Program-made: the position numbers and the translations under genes
In this document: positions 12,265 through 24,965 of the stretch, in pieces
Layout: each line of letters starts with the position of its first letter
Position numbering within the stretch: position 1 is the first letter of the stretch
Assembly (NCBI RefSeq): GCF_963678635.1
Contig: NC_087062.1
Location: 12,508,670-12,572,669 of the forward strand
Source: Symsagittifera roscoffensis
Taxonomy: Eukaryota > Xenacoelomorpha > Acoela > Convolutidae
Length of the DNA stretch: 64,000 nt
Reading direction: 5' to 3'
The notes under the pieces: model-generated
The model's database searches: none
The model's input: only the letters and a program-made list of their open reading frames with translations
Told to the model about the DNA's origin: nothing

Positions 12265-13772
12265 GGTTTGAGCTTTTTTGATCTTGGCTCGAAAGGTGTT
12301 TTCAAACGGTGTCAACTGACAATCAATTGGTTTTCTTTCAAACTAATTTCTATCCTCTGTCATGTTTCTGTAGAAATAGTATTAGTCTTTTAGTATAAAT
12401 TTTAATGTTGCGCTTTTCAGTGCTGTAAATTGAGGAAATTCGATCAAAATGTTTCAGAATTTATTCCTTGTTTTTGATTGATTAAAAACTAAGTGCGAGA
12501 GAGTGTAAATAATAGTATTAGCTGGGAATAAATGTTCTCAAAATTGTTTTTGTTTCTTACAGAGCTCCAAACCGGCTCCGCTCTGATAACAAATGTAGGT
12601 AGCTTGTGATCGAGTTAAATTTAGCCCCAAATTTTCCCGGACCCAAGCCCAAATTACCAACTAAATCATTTCCCCGATTTGGGATTAGTTTCAGCTGTAA
12701 TCTCAAATGTCACAAAGCCTCCTTCTGTCGTCGCAATCAAATTCAGTGCGTTTTACAGAACGACTCAAAGTTTAGTTTCTAAAGGTTTCGTTTTATGCAT
12801 TTAAAGGCAATCGCTTTCTTACTATGTGCTTTTTTGATCACGTGAACTCCTAGTTTTTTTCGGTTTTTTACTCAAGTTAAGGTTTTCCTGAACATGCCTT
12901 GACAAACTGAACAGCTTTTTGACAAGTCCTTTGTGTTATAAAAAATGTGAAAATAATTTATATCAATTTTTTTATAACTCAAATCACTCAAATTCAAATT
13001 CGAAAAAAAAATAACTAAAGTTTACGGAAAACGAATCTACATGTAAAAGGTTTTTTTTTGGCAGAAAAACTGAAGGCTAAATCTGCTACTACTACTTTTT
13101 TCGCTTTTGGGTAGCCCAAGCAACTGCACATAAGTAGCGTAAAAATTCGTGGATCATCGTAACTAGTTGAAGCTTCAGTGCAATATAGCCCAATAGTTCT
13201 TGTCGGGCGGAAGACTGCTCTGAATTATCTCTGCTAAATGCCCAGTCTACGTCACGGAAATGTTTTTGCCCCAAACCAAATTTTGAACTCTGAATCCCAT
13301 TCACCCGAAATGCCCTCTTTAATTCTGTGGGCTTCAAGTCGGAGGACCGTTCATTGAAAATCAATCTTCAAACTGTGTAGCTTGACAAATGGTTCCAAAA
13401 CTGTACCAGATTACGTGCTGTGTTTTGTTTCAAGTGCCTGAAAAGAAATAGCCTCAGCTCATGTTCCGGTTTTACCTCAATGAAATAGTAGTGTAGCCCT
13501 TAGATTGCTCGTAAGTACGTCGAGAAAGCTATAGTTGTAATTTGTTTATTTTAAAATCCATTTGGCCTTTAAATTTAACAACTTTTCAATGATTTGCAAA
13601 CTTCTGCTCAGACGTGAAAGCAGTTGATTGTGTATTGTTCAGCCTTGGGATTGTTTAGTTCTTAATTTGTCGAAAGTTTTCCCGTTCGCCTTTAGCGCTT
13701 ACATTAGTCATTTCTTGAGGCTTAAAAAAGCTTTCCGATAATCAGAGTAATCAAGTAAAATTATAATAATAG
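12265..13772. other. Intergenic, no confident gene
   Basis: Contains the presumed 3'UTR of the coiled-coil gene (to about 12550). A 90-codon open frame on the - strand at 13092-13364 has an ordinary composition but matches nothing I know; no splice context supports it. The remainder is AT-rich filler with poly-T runs. Confidence 0.4.
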
Positions 13773-16700
13773 CAAAATTTTCTTTTATTACACTTAATTT
13801 ACTTGGAAGCGATGACCATGCCTCAATGTGTGAGCAATGACCCTGCCACTGGTTGTTCAAGGACGTACTCTGCAGAAATGGAATCGAAGCTGCCGGGATG
13901 TGCAAAGTACGAGACCTCGTCTCCTTCCTCTTTCCGCGGGAGTTTCTTCGAGGATAATGCTATTCTAAACGACCATCATGGAAATTGGTCCGTGTACAAA
14001 TATTTGCCCAAGTGCTGGACCACTCTGGAACCGGCTCTGTGTGGAGTGTTGCGGGCTTCTTGTCAGAATAACAGTGATGCCTCGAGGATTTATCCTTCCT
14101 TGACGAAGCTGCATCAACACGGTTGCAACCAGATGTTAGATGTGTGTCCATTTGTGAAGCACGTGTATCAACATGTTAACAGTGAGTATATGTTCTGAAT
14201 TAAGTTGTACTCATATGACGTAGTTGTGTTAGTTATAATGGCAATACGTTTCACACTTAAAGGTCGGAGTAGTCTTTGCAATAACTGCTCAGGTTAAAGT
14301 TTTTTTGATACTACGTTTTATAAGATTATTATAATTTATAATTTGGGAAAAGGTTTGGCCGACATGAGATCAAAAAGCGGATTTTGGCTACTTTTTTTTC
14401 GTGGAGTAAAGAAATCTCGTAGGGATTAATTTGCTATCACGTTGAAGTCCTTCCAGCTGTGATTTCAATTCTGAAAAAGTTTCAAATTCAAATCTTGTCT
14501 ATTTGGAGAAAAATTGGATTTAAAAATTCCAGCATAATTTTTATGCCAACTTATGACACTGAGTTTGAGCCCAATTCAAGTCTCATTCAGTTTCGTGCGC
14601 TTTTTAGATGTAATAAAATCTCATTTCAGTAGTTTCTCACCTCATTCGATCGCGCTTTACCTGGAAAAATTAGCAGGAAATAAGGAAATTAATTATATTT
14701 TTTCTAAAACTTGATTTTTTCAAAACAGAAATTTTCTTTAATCATAGTGGTCGGAACATTCTGTGCAACTTACACAGCATTCGGCTATCATTTTTCGATT
14801 AAGATTTTTTATTTTTAGTTTCATACCGACGATCGAATTATGGTTCAGGTGTTTTTTAACGCAAAATAGGTATCACAAAGAAGCGTCGAAGAGTTACTCT
14901 TTCTGCACCGTAGACAAATTTAGAGAAATGGGTCAAAACGCAGGCGTTTTAAGAAGTATTTGCGCAAAAAAGCTGATTGGGCATTTTTAACCCCTGCACC
15001 CTTGCGCGCAACTGACATTCGGGCCTTACTTCCTTGGATAGTGTCATCCATTTTGCGTAGCCGTTCCCTCCTTGAGGCGGATGATATTGGGAACCCTGCG
15101 AATGTGACCGAAGTTGGATTCGAACACACGCAAAAATTGTTTGGTAGTAGAGGGGGTCGAATCCGTGAGGGGGTATTGAGGGCAGAATTTTTTTGTCAAA
15201 ATAACGTCTATGGTGTTTTAAGAGAGCTCGGAAAATCAATTTGGTCGACCAAACAAAGGTCATCAATTTTTTATATCAATTGAGAAATGGGTAGCTTACT
15301 ATTCTTTGTGTGCTACTTCTTGCATATCAACCCGCTTTTCTTGTATCATTTAGAATTCGTCACGTGTAGTAGTGAATTCTACGTCAACATGAAATGCCCA
15401 GGACAAACACTACTGAATCACTACGACAAGCCAGATGTCGCCGATTTTCAGTGCCTTCCTCCCGCGCAAGTCACTCCCTCCTCCGATCTCTGGCTTACGA
15501 AGGTGGACTACTGCGGGATGCCTTGCGACCAGTTGGAACCCTTGTCATCATGGAACCCTGCTCTCATTCTATCGTCCTTTTTGATCCAACTCTGCATTCT
15601 ACTTTTTCTTCACTTCAGTCCTCAAAAATATGGGGCTGCCGAGTTCAAGTTTCTGAAATTAGTTTTAACTGTAGACTCTCTGATGACGTTTTGTATTTCT
15701 CTCATGCCCTTTGTTCACAACTTCTCGAATTTCTGCGACTCTAGTTCAGATTTGCTCGTTATGAATATCAGACCTGGGTGGAGCGGCAAGTTTGCGTTTG
15801 AGCTTGCAGTCGCGTTTTCGATGTCGTTTCTCATAACTATCGAGTGGTTTTGGATGTTGCTCCGACTGAAGTATTTCCCGATGGCAAAATGTGTAGCTTT
15901 TGGCGACCGACAGTATCAAACGATAGCTTCACCAAAGAAAGTGAACACCATTAGTTTCGTTGTGTTGCTATTTGCGCTGTTACTAAGCCTGGGAGTCGTA
16001 TCTCTTGGAACAGTGAGTCCCAATTTCAGCTCACGGATCCCACAAATATATATTGAGCATCCGATTTTGTTCTCATTTGAACCGGTCGTTATTTTCCTAC
16101 TTCAGTTCGGAGTTTCAATCATGTTGTTTGTCGATTCCGTGCGCCATCAAGCATTCAAACTTTCCTACGTCATTCTGGGGACTTTTATATGTTTAGCCAA
16201 CGCGGCTCGGATTTACTGCTTCCACAGTTCGAGAAAAGCTCAGGAATCGTTTGTTAACTTTTACTTCGAAAAAATATGGACTTGTAATTTAGACGCTCTA
16301 ACGGAATGTGCAGTCGCTCTACCTTCTATTTCTCCTTTACTTGATGTGTTTCTTTTAATTCTTAAACTAATTGATTATATCTTACTGTTTTATGTTATCA
16401 ACTTGTTGTTACCATTCAAAAGACCCTTCAATGTTTTGACCTCTATCAAAGAAATCATGCAGCCCACGAGCTCAAGTCTGTTGTCAAAATCGAAGCCAAA
16501 AGTGACCGTCCTGGTTTCGAATCCGAGCAGTGACGGGATGATTGAGACCTTTTACTCCCCTTCGCCTTCGATGAATTTCAAGGACACGCAAATTGTCCAT
16601 TTGGGAGCTCATAGTTCTCAAGAGAAAGGAATACAGATGAAGCAGCTCAAGCCTTCTCTAGAAGTAGCGAAAAGTGGTAGAAGTCCCAAACAAGGGATTG

Positions 16701-17530
16701 TCAGGGCGGAAGTTTCGAACCCCGATTCGGCGACAACGAGTAACAATTACACACCTCAACAGCAGCACAAAAATCAAGACCATCAGTTAGTTAATTGCCC
16801 AGATTGCGCAAAGACTATCAGAGTTGCCACGTGGGTTAATTACCTGCCACAACCCACCCCAAAAAGGAAACACTTCGCGAACCCAAACAGACGAGGGATT
16901 CCAACCTTAACCGCTAATTGTATGACTGGATCTCCGACTAGTAGTAATACATTTAGCCCAGTCTACCCTCTGCAAGTACCGACAAGTCCTCGTATCAACG
17001 TCCCGGCGGCACCCAGTACTGTTTCCAGGAGCTTTCCCGGTTCACCGGTGATGTCTCACAGGAGCTCATCAGTAGGTAGCAGTAGAAAAGCTTCAAGCAG
17101 GTCGGCTAAACCGGAAAGTGGGAATGAAAGTCTGGGAGTGTATCTTATACCCGAGAGTCACAGACGAATTTTGAGTCAGTACAACGCGAGTCCGGTGGCT
17201 TTGAGGAGGAAGAAGCCCTTATCACCGCTGGTTACAAGTGACAGGAAAGTGGAAAACCAGAGTGCAATGCCGAGTGGAAGTCAGAGTAATCCAGCCACTC
17301 TGAGGAGTCAGAGGACGGCGACGTTTAATGAACCGGAACCGAGTGCTGATTCGGATGCTCAAGCGACGCCCCGAGCGCGAGACTCGAGACCGATTGATTT
17401 GGATCTGGAAAGTGGAAATCGGATATCAAACTCGACAACTGCCTCGCATAGCAACAGAGGCGGAAGCGATTCGTTTGATTCGGAGGAAGATACGAGAACT
17501 GAAATAGGACTGTGCACATCTCTTCTGTGA
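13773..17530 (+). CDS. Smoothened-like (Frizzled class) seven-pass receptor, two exons seen
   Basis: Exons about 13773-14181 and 15354-17530; the join adds one base to two, keeping the frame. Exon 1 holds an extracellular cysteine-rich domain: WSVYKYLPKCWTTLEPALCG followed by CQN and DVCPF resembles the Smoothened CRD around its RCWAVIQPLLC segment. Exon 2 opens with the CRD end and linker, including WLTKVDYCGMPCDQ, comparable to WYEDVEGCGIQC in Smoothened, then seven hydrophobic segments (about residues 150-500 of the joined protein), then a 360-residue Ser/Pro/Arg-rich cytoplasmic tail with many possible kinase sites. The Frizzled KTxxxW motif is absent after TM7 (LLLPFKRPFNVLTSI). Smoothened transduces Hedgehog signals at the cilium/plasma membrane. 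The first exon is open back to an acceptor at 13771-13772; a signal-peptide exon probably lies upstream and was not found. AATAAA at 17655. Frizzled-family identity is firm; Smoothened rather than Frizzled is likely. Confidence 0.8.
14747..14789 (+). repeat. Short dispersed hairpin repeat, copy 1
   Basis: Begins GTGGTCGGAACATTCTGTGC and ends CGGCTATC. The middle, CTGTGC-N5-CACAG, can fold as a small hairpin. Related copies are at 24923-24965, 31477-31519 and 55432-55475; similarity stops at both ends of this 43-base segment. Confidence 0.6.
14990..15140 (-). repeat. SINE-like repeat family B, copy 2 (Smoothened-like intron)
   Basis: Contains the family core GTCATCCATTTTGCG and GGCGGATGATATTGGG. 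Just downstream, read on the - strand, is GTGTGTTCGAATCCAAC, a good tRNA B-box/T-arm. This is the main reason for calling the family tRNA-derived. Ends not defined. Confidence 0.55.
15217..15270 (+). mobile_element. Fragment related to the hAT-like MITE family
   Basis: The segment AGAGCTCGGAAAATCAATTT with GGTCGACC following it is closely similar to the distal part of the element at 53874-54313 (AAAGCTCGGAGAATCAAATT, GGTCGACC). No terminal inverted repeat remains here, so it is a fragment. It lies within 85 bases of the exon 2 acceptor. Confidence 0.5.
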
Positions 17531-18082
17531 TTAAAAAAATGAAGCATTAAATTCAGGTTTTGTCAACAGTAATGGTTATGTCAACCGTAATTAAAAAATA
17601 GTTATTAATCTATTTTATTGCTAAAGCTATTTTTCGCCGCGAAGAGTTTGCGAGAATAAACGAAGTGATTACGAGCTCTTATTTAAATCTCAATACTAGT
17701 AAAAGCTCAAATGAAATTCAACTAAATGAGTCACGAATTCTGAAGCAACTTAATTGTTATCGGGATTTCGCTAGGATATGCTTATTGGTAAGGATAAATG
17801 ATAGTAAAACAAAGTAGATTTCCAATCTTAATATCCTTACGAGGCCAAAATGTGTTGTTGATACGCGCACCTGGAATCCGGATACCAGCCTTCAATCATG
17901 TTCTATATTCTAAGTGGAATCCACTGCTAAATTATTGCGGAATCCACAAGCAAACAATTCTAACGTAAAATCTGTGGGCACATGATTTGTCGGCAAGATT
18001 CCGCATTTGTAAATAGGTTCCGCAAATTGTTATTGGATTCCGCAAAACATACTTAACCAGCAATTCTCAATTCAGAGATAGC

Positions 18083-18130
<48 letters not shown>

Positions 18131-18350
18131 CGTGAAGAATTAAGAGCTATAGCTAAAATCAAAAGCAGTTGCGAAAATCAAGAACAAGGATTCAACTATT
18201 GTTTTTGGACTTAGTTTCAAAGTCTTTAATTATTTGTTAAGTTGAAACCTTGGATATAATACCCCTTTGAAAATCAAAATGAGCAGTTGAAATCCAAATA
18301 TATTTTTTCAGAATTTCGGATGAACGTTCTCGAAATGAACGTTTCTTACA
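17531..18350. other. Smoothened-like 3' flank, repeats
   Basis: Probable 3'UTR with AATAAA at 17655-17660. A GAGGCCAAA-containing dispersed motif is at 17841 (see 25951 and 44041). A GA dinucleotide microsatellite runs from about 18083 to 18130. No gene. Confidence 0.5.
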
Positions 18351-18665
18351 GGCGATAAGTTTGGGGCTTGAGTCCTGGTCGGACCTCGTTTTATTTTTTA
18401 TATGTTATTGTATGTATGTATGTATACCTCGCCTTGCTATGGAACCTTGACAACTTTCAGGCCCCTTCCCACTTGATCCAGAGGTAAAGCACGTGACTTA
18501 GGAACATAAGGTGCGAGCTTTGATCCCCGACGGGGCAGATTTTAAGAAATTGACTTTGCTTCAATTTTGAAATTTAACATGAAGCAGACCCCTCTAACTT
18601 GGTCTAGAGGTAAAGTAGGTGCCTTGGGACTTTAAAGACTAGAGTTCGAGTCTCCGTCGGACCTT
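18351..18665 (+). repeat. Array of three tRNA-like repeat monomers
   Basis: Three diverged tRNA-like segments spaced about 130-150 bases apart end at about 18390, 18539 and 18665. The best (18592-18665) has an A-box TTGGTCTAGAGGTAAAG, a TTGGGA anticodon-loop-like stretch and a B-box GAGTTCGAGTCTCC; the second has GATCCAGAGGTAAAG. The A-box and TTGGG are reminiscent of tRNA-Pro. Acceptor stems do not pair, so these are SINE heads or pseudogenes and not working tRNAs. Related to 29757-29825. Confidence 0.6.
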
Positions 18666-19291
18666 GTTTTCTTCGATGTACCAATTGGTTTTTTGAAAAC
18701 TTGAATTGTCCGACCATCTTTTTTCTATTTATTTTTGTCGGTTTAGTTTCCAAAGCCTGTAATTGTCTAAGATCATTAAGTGTTTCAAACATATTTAAGT
18801 ACAATTGAAAGTTGTTCTTTTGTTTTGAAGGTTTTCCAATTGACTTTTCTTGATTATTTTAAATTTTATTCGTGTTTTTTCTTTTAAATGGGTTCGGTTT
18901 ATGCTATATTACTCAGTTACCTCATTTAGCGTATTTTAAAGTGCGAAAAAAATTGAATTATTTTGTTTCTTCAGCTTTCAGAAGGATTTTTTTTGGCTAA
19001 ACTGGCATTTAATTAAGTATTGTTGGCGTAGTTGCCGCTCAGCAAATGATTTTGAAAGGTTAATTCCCGTTGGTGATAGTGTTTTTGACATATTTTCCTC
19101 ACATTGAAGATCACTCGAGACATATTTTGATATTACAGATGTAGTTTAGAAATTTTTGCTGCCGTCTAACTTTCTCTCTGCTAATTTACATGGTGATGTT
19201 TGTGTTGTATCTCAAGAGTTGCGAAGCTCCGTTTTCAGTTTGTGTAGAATTTTATCATGTTTTCATTTTGTGATTGAAATCGATCGTTTGC

Positions 19292-19530
19292 TTGAATTTC
19301 CAACTAAATTTAGAAATATTTGTAGGTCAGATTTAAAATGTAGGTCGTAATTTCATCGTTATGGCTGACGATAACTTTAATATTTTCTATCCTAGTTGCT
19401 GATAATTGCTTTGAATTTCCAACTAAATTTAGAAATATTTGTAAGTCAGATTTAAAATGTAGGTCGTAATTTCATCGTTATAACCGCCGATAATTTCAAT
19501 ATTTTCTATCTTAGTTGCTGATAACTAATA
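19292..19530 (+). repeat. 119-bp tandem duplication, two copies
   Basis: TTGAATTTCCAACTAAATTT starts at 19292 and again at 19411, with the following ~110 bases nearly the same in both (AGGTCGTAATTTCATCGTTA, TATTTTCTATC). Head-to-tail, few substitutions, so fairly recent. Confidence 0.85.
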
Positions 19531-21699
19531 ATGTAAATTATAATATTCATGCAATCACATAATCTAAACACACAATCACAAGGAAAAGTGACTTAAAATG
19601 AAATCATAAATTGATGTCCATATAAAAGTCTTGAGGCGAACCATTCGAATGTAAACAATTTGTCAACTTATGTATGATTATTTGCATGCAGATTCGTCAA
19701 TTGTGCTGGATTTCGAAATTGTTGTCGCAGATTCTGCAAGGTTTCTGGTCTTGGAGTTATTGGAGCGAAAAAATGTTTCAGCCATTTGTGTGTGCTATCC
19801 AAAACAGCTAAAAGATCAAAGAAAAAGCTTTGTTGCGGATTCCACGACAATGCTTTTTCAGCTCATTTTGTTTTCTCACAATCCGTCCACAGTTCACAAA
19901 ATGCACAGTTTGGTCTTGTAAATGGCGACAACAGTTAAGACCAGGTAAAAATTATTAATCCTCAAATGAGTTTGTGTTTTTGTCTCCAGAAAATAGCTCA
20001 AAAATCATCAGTTGGAAGAAGTTCTAGAATAGATATCCGAGGACTTTCATTTGTATGAAGGTACTCTGGGTGCTTAAGTGACTGCGGAGATTGCACAGTC
20101 CTTTATTGAATGGCCCTTTATCTAATTTTTTATACCAGGCGTGATCGTATTTCCTAGCTTGCTGAAATAGATTTTTTTGAAAATTAACTTCCGAAGTTAA
20201 ACCTTTCGCTAAAAGTATCACAATTAAAGCTCTGCAAAAGTGCAAGTGGTGCGAATAAGTGTGATTTATTTTTCAAATTCAAAGTTTTCCGCAGAATAAA
20301 AGTCGTTGACAAAGAGCCTTTGTGATGTTCATTTTTCTTCCAAATCCAAAATTTAAGTATTTTAATGTAGAAGTCGATCGTTTTTCGGTTTCATCGATCT
20401 GTTTGTTGGCTATATTTTGGATAGTTTGAATGAACCGAGTGCCAATTTAGTGCGTATAGAACATGTAACTCGTTTCAAAAAAGGAAATGAAGTGATTCGA
20501 TCCTAAAATTAATTCAATTTTTTTTAAATTCAATAATTCCTTTATTGCGAGGTACGACAATTTTTGTGGATTTTTCAAAAATTACCAGAAATCTTAGATA
20601 TAAAAAGTTTCACCGTATTTGAAATTTCCAACCCTGTAGTTGGGTGCTGTCCGCGTTTTCTTAGAGGTTCAAATCTTGTCTCCAAATGAGGCTGCTCAAA
20701 TGCGTTATATTTCAAGTTGTATTTTAAGGGGGTGGAAAGGAAGTATACGTAGGCGAAACTAAAAACCTTATCCAAATTCTGTGAGCTTTGTTTTTTTTTA
20801 TGAATTTCGCGAATTGAAATAATTTTATTTCTAGTTCTGTAATAGTTCTGTTAAAATTTCATTTCTTTTTCAAATTTAAATAATTACAAGAGTCATCGAG
20901 CTTCATCAAAAAAGCACCTGCGTGCGGCTGATTCCTTTTTAGAGCCAACGCTAGGTCACGAGTTATTTCGGCAGTGCAGGAAATCGGATTTGATTCAATT
21001 TCGATTTGTATAAATATTTTTCTACAACTTGTGTACTAGCGTGAGTTACAAATCATGCACATCTTTTCGCACAAATTTTGCACGAAAATTTCAAAAAAAA
21101 AATTTTCACAATAACAATTGAGGTTATAGGCTGATAGTTAGAGACATTCCGTTTTTTCTATTCATTAGAACTTCGGGTCATTTGATCTCTAAAAAATGGT
21201 AGCTCAATGAGCTGGAGTTACTTTCACTGTCTCTTATGAAAAGAAGCAGCCTTGTTCGTTTGACCACTTGCCCTTTGAAATACTGATGCTCTGTTGTGAT
21301 ATTTAAGTCGGCCTTGTGTCTTTCCACAGTTTCGTTTACGATCGCTTGAGAAGGTTTGGGCCGGAAAAACGTAGCGTCCAGACTCCTAACGACAGCCGAG
21401 AAGTATTAGATAAAAAACGCTTTTATCGGCGTTCAGAACCGCCTCATTGCTTAACAGTCTCGGCAGCAGAAAACTTTATTTTCTTCTGTTCGTCTCGAGC
21501 TTCTTACGAATTCAATGTATCATGATTTTGGCTTCGAATTGTTCTGTCTCCGGGGTGTAAAGTCTTAGATCAGTCTGAAAACGCAGTCTTAGCATAGTTT
21601 GACATTGAAGTTAACTCCGAAGTTAACTTGAAGGCTGCTCGACCAGTATTTCAGCCAGGCCTTCAAAATCACATTTGAGGAAGCTGTGCAATAAAAGAG
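19531..21699. other. Intergenic, no gene seen
   Basis: Only short chance open frames on both strands; none has family motifs or splice context that I can recognise. Confidence 0.4.
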
Positions 21700-22150
21700 C
21701 GATTGGCTAAATTGAAATGAAATATGAAATGGGAACTTGTTGTGACCGAAACGTTGATATAATCTGAGCTTTATTCGAATACAAATCACTTTAAAGAAAA
21801 ATTATTTAATTTTTTGAACCATCTTAAGTTTGTGATTATTTTGAAATGTCGGCATTCTACGCAATGTTTAAAGGGTTTCCCAGCCACTAGTCCGACAGGC
21901 ATTTAATTCGACCGGCCTGATTCAAATTAGTAACCAAAACAGATGAGATTTTTCCGAAATTGAAATTGTATCAATGAAATCTGGAATTGAAATTGGTTGT
22001 GACCAGAACGTTCAACTAGTCTGAGCTTTATTCAAATACCAATCATTGTTAAGAAAAATTATTTAATTTTTGGAAACAGCTGAAGTTTGTCACTTCGTTC
22101 TGATTTGTCGGATTTCAACGCAAGGTTTAAAAGGTTTGCCAGCACCTAGT
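21700..22150 (+). repeat. Direct repeat, period about 257 bp, two diverged copies
   Basis: Copy 1 about 21700-21900, copy 2 about 21957-22150. Shared blocks in the same order include TTGTGACC, TCTGAGCTTTATTC, AAATTATTTAATTTTT, AAGTTTGT and CCTAGTCC-like ends. Divergence is roughly one base in five to six, so this is older than the 119-bp duplication. Confidence 0.7.
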
Positions 22151-24922
22151 CCCAACCTAGCGTCCAGCCAAACGAGCGCTCGTTTCGGTATAAATATGCC
22201 AGAAACAGCCTCTTTCAAATGAGAGTCAAGACCTTGCGTTTTTTCTTACGTCTCCTGGAATGCAAATCACTTTTTTGTTCCTTCGCATGCATAATATTTT
22301 TCTTTTTTTTTTCATTTAGGAACCGGTAATTTTTCATTGTTGTAAATAAGTGCCCACTCAAGTCGTTCTGGAAATAAAGTTTTTGGATTAAAGCGTCTTT
22401 TTGCAAGTTTGCAATTACTATCGATATACTGGGATGCTATCCAAGTGTGTGGAAATGTCTGTTATGGGCTGAATAGCGTTTGCGACTGCGAAGTTTGGAG
22501 TATTACTATCGCTCAGGACCTTCATGTTTTTCACAACTTGTCGAGCATGCGGGTATTGCCGTAAAAATGTGATTATGTTCACCCCTCGTTTCAATAAAAA
22601 AAGTATTTATCCATATTTTCTGTTTCTCGCCTTTTATGATTAGCAGTTCCAGTTCGTTGCATTGTTTTTGCGCCTACGAAAATATTCGTGGCCTGAATCC
22701 GCTACTGCTTGTAAAGATTAGAGCAAACTGATCTCCACCTCCGACATTAGTTTTTTTGGCGTTAATTGGGCTTAGTTTGAGTTTGTCGCTGTGTTTTCTT
22801 AGAGCTTTCAGCAGCTACTCTCGTTTTTCTAATGTCGTTTTGAAGCAAATTCAGTCATCATTCGGACTCTGAAAAGTTTAACAAAAAAGTTTTTTAATGT
22901 CAGAAACGCTAATCAATTGTGTATCGAATACTTTTGGGAGGCTTGAAACATAGAAAATGTTTCAGACAAAAAATTGCCCATGGTACCACGTTCAGTTTGG
23001 TATATGTTTTGAACCCGACTCAACTCGCTAAAGAGAATTTTAAGCTTGGCATCCTTTAAAAAACGGTCCCCAAGTTTATCACTCCACGTATTTTTAACCC
23101 CCTCTCTTATCACCCTAGCATTAGATAACCCCACTACAATTTAAGCGCTTTTTTTTTACCAATTGTTAGAATTAAAGAGAAACTTACTTGAAAGGAATTC
23201 GGAACCATAGCGTCGGTAAACATATAAGATTTAATGGAAATTTTTTTTGCGAAACAAAACGAATTTACATACAAGCTGCTAAATGCGGTGTAGACTTGAA
23301 CTGAAATGAGCTTGCCGATAGTCTAGTTTTTGATATGAAATTGAAAACTAATCCGAGCGGTATGATTTAAATTAGTATCGAAAATGCTTAGTTTCATCCG
23401 AAATTGGACTTGGACCTTGAAAATATTTTTGCTAAAAAGAGAATAATCGGCTGAATTTAAAGCGAATAGAAAACTCTTCAAACATTATAGTTCAGAAAAT
23501 GGTACAACAATGGTTAAAGAACAAGGTAGTATGATTTTTAAACAAATCTCAGAAACGCCTTTTGTTGCCTTCGATTAGCACCATGTAGGATATCTGTTTT
23601 GAACGCGTGAATGTGGGAATTTCTGGGGCTAATCGAAATTCCATAACTATTGATTAATTAAAATCAACTAGTGGATATACAATGGATTCTCTGGCATCAA
23701 TTAGTTCACTTAATTGGAATACTACTACGGTTGTAAAGAGACTTAGTTTGAAAAAGGGTGCAATGCTGAAAGAGGTTAAATTGTTTTGGGTTTATATCGT
23801 TACGGGGTTAAAAAATGAGGGATGTTAACATAGGGGGTTAAACAACGTGGGGTTAAAGAGTGGGATACCGTTCGTTTTAAAATCTAAAGTGACAAATATT
23901 CCTTCACCATTTTTGTGCTAAAAATCATTGACGTAGTGGTATCTCATCTAGTTACCCTTGGAAAAGCTGTATTTTGACTATCATTATGTTGCTCAAATTT
24001 TGCCAATTTAATACTTTTTATTCCCTAACTTCCGAAGCGATTTGGAAGGAACTGTGGTGAAAGGTGTTTGTTGTCAAATTTGAAATTTTTCAAAAAACTA
24101 GTTCTTTGAGCCGTGATTCGGATTCCGAAAAAAAATCAAACAAGTTGTCTGATTATAGAGAAAATCTGGTCTGCGTTTCAAAGGTTTCAGACTACATTAG
24201 ACGAAACAGGAGTTAAAAGCTGGCCTCGGAAATTGATTCTACTAATGTTTCAACGCTATTTAAGCTAATATTTAACTCTCTCTCTCCCAAGTTTATTCAC
24301 CTACTTCGATAGCTTTTCTTGAAAAATGTTGGCTGTTAATTTTGGACAAGCAAAAATGAAAATCTCTAGGTAGTTGCTTGAATTTTTTCTACCCTTGCGA
24401 TTAGCGAGTAGGTTGCAACCGGGTGTTCGACATTTCCCCGTGAATAAATTTGGTCACAGGATGTATCAAATTGGTGGTCATCTCTACATCTGTATTTTTT
24501 TTTCAACTAACAGACAAAGTTCTAGCGTTTCTGGTTGCCCGTTCTTCTAGAACGTTATTACTTTTTGTGTTGGTTGTCAATATATTAACTCCGTTTTCAG
24601 CATATCCTTTTCATTTTTTTTTCATTTGGGTTAAAAGTTCAGAATAGATTGTATCTGCTTAGTAACCGTTTGCAAGTTTTGTTTTGATGCTTTATTAGCT
24701 TTTAATTGGATTAACTGGCAGGTTTTTCACGGACGCAATTTGATTGAAGACAATATCTAGACAAAGATTGAAAATTTTAGTAGATAAATAAACTTTTCGA
24801 CTTTTTGCGAAAAAAAATGAAAGTTTTCTTCGTTTTTCGTCTCGTTTCTGTCTGCCTACGTTTGAGTTGCACCGCAAGTCGTGGGAAGCTTGTTTCACGC
24901 TGAGTTGATTTTTTTAATCAGT
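22151..24922. other. Intergenic, no gene seen; GGGGTTAAA motifs at 23.1 and 23.8 kb
   Basis: No coding region is recognised. TTAACCCCC and TAACCCCAC occur at 23095-23140, and the opposite-strand forms GGGGTTAAA, GGGGGTTAAA and GGGGTTAAAG at 23805-23860, about 700 bases away in inverted orientation. Confidence 0.4.
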
Positions 24923-24965
24923 GTGGTCGGAACATTCTGTGCTGCTTGCAGAGCAACCGTCTATC
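24923..24965 (+). repeat. Short dispersed hairpin repeat, copy 2
   Basis: GTGGTCGGAACATTCTGTGC is identical to copy 1 over its first 20 bases, followed by TGCTTGCAGAGC and CTATC. Preceded, as in copy 1, by a T-rich stretch and AATCA. Confidence 0.6.

Noticed and set aside
14949-15283. Overlapping + and - open frames of about 105 codons
   Set aside because: They fall in SINE-like and MITE-derived repeat sequence inside an intron.
18592-18665. Functional tRNA gene
   Set aside because: A- and B-boxes are present but the acceptor and anticodon stems do not pair.
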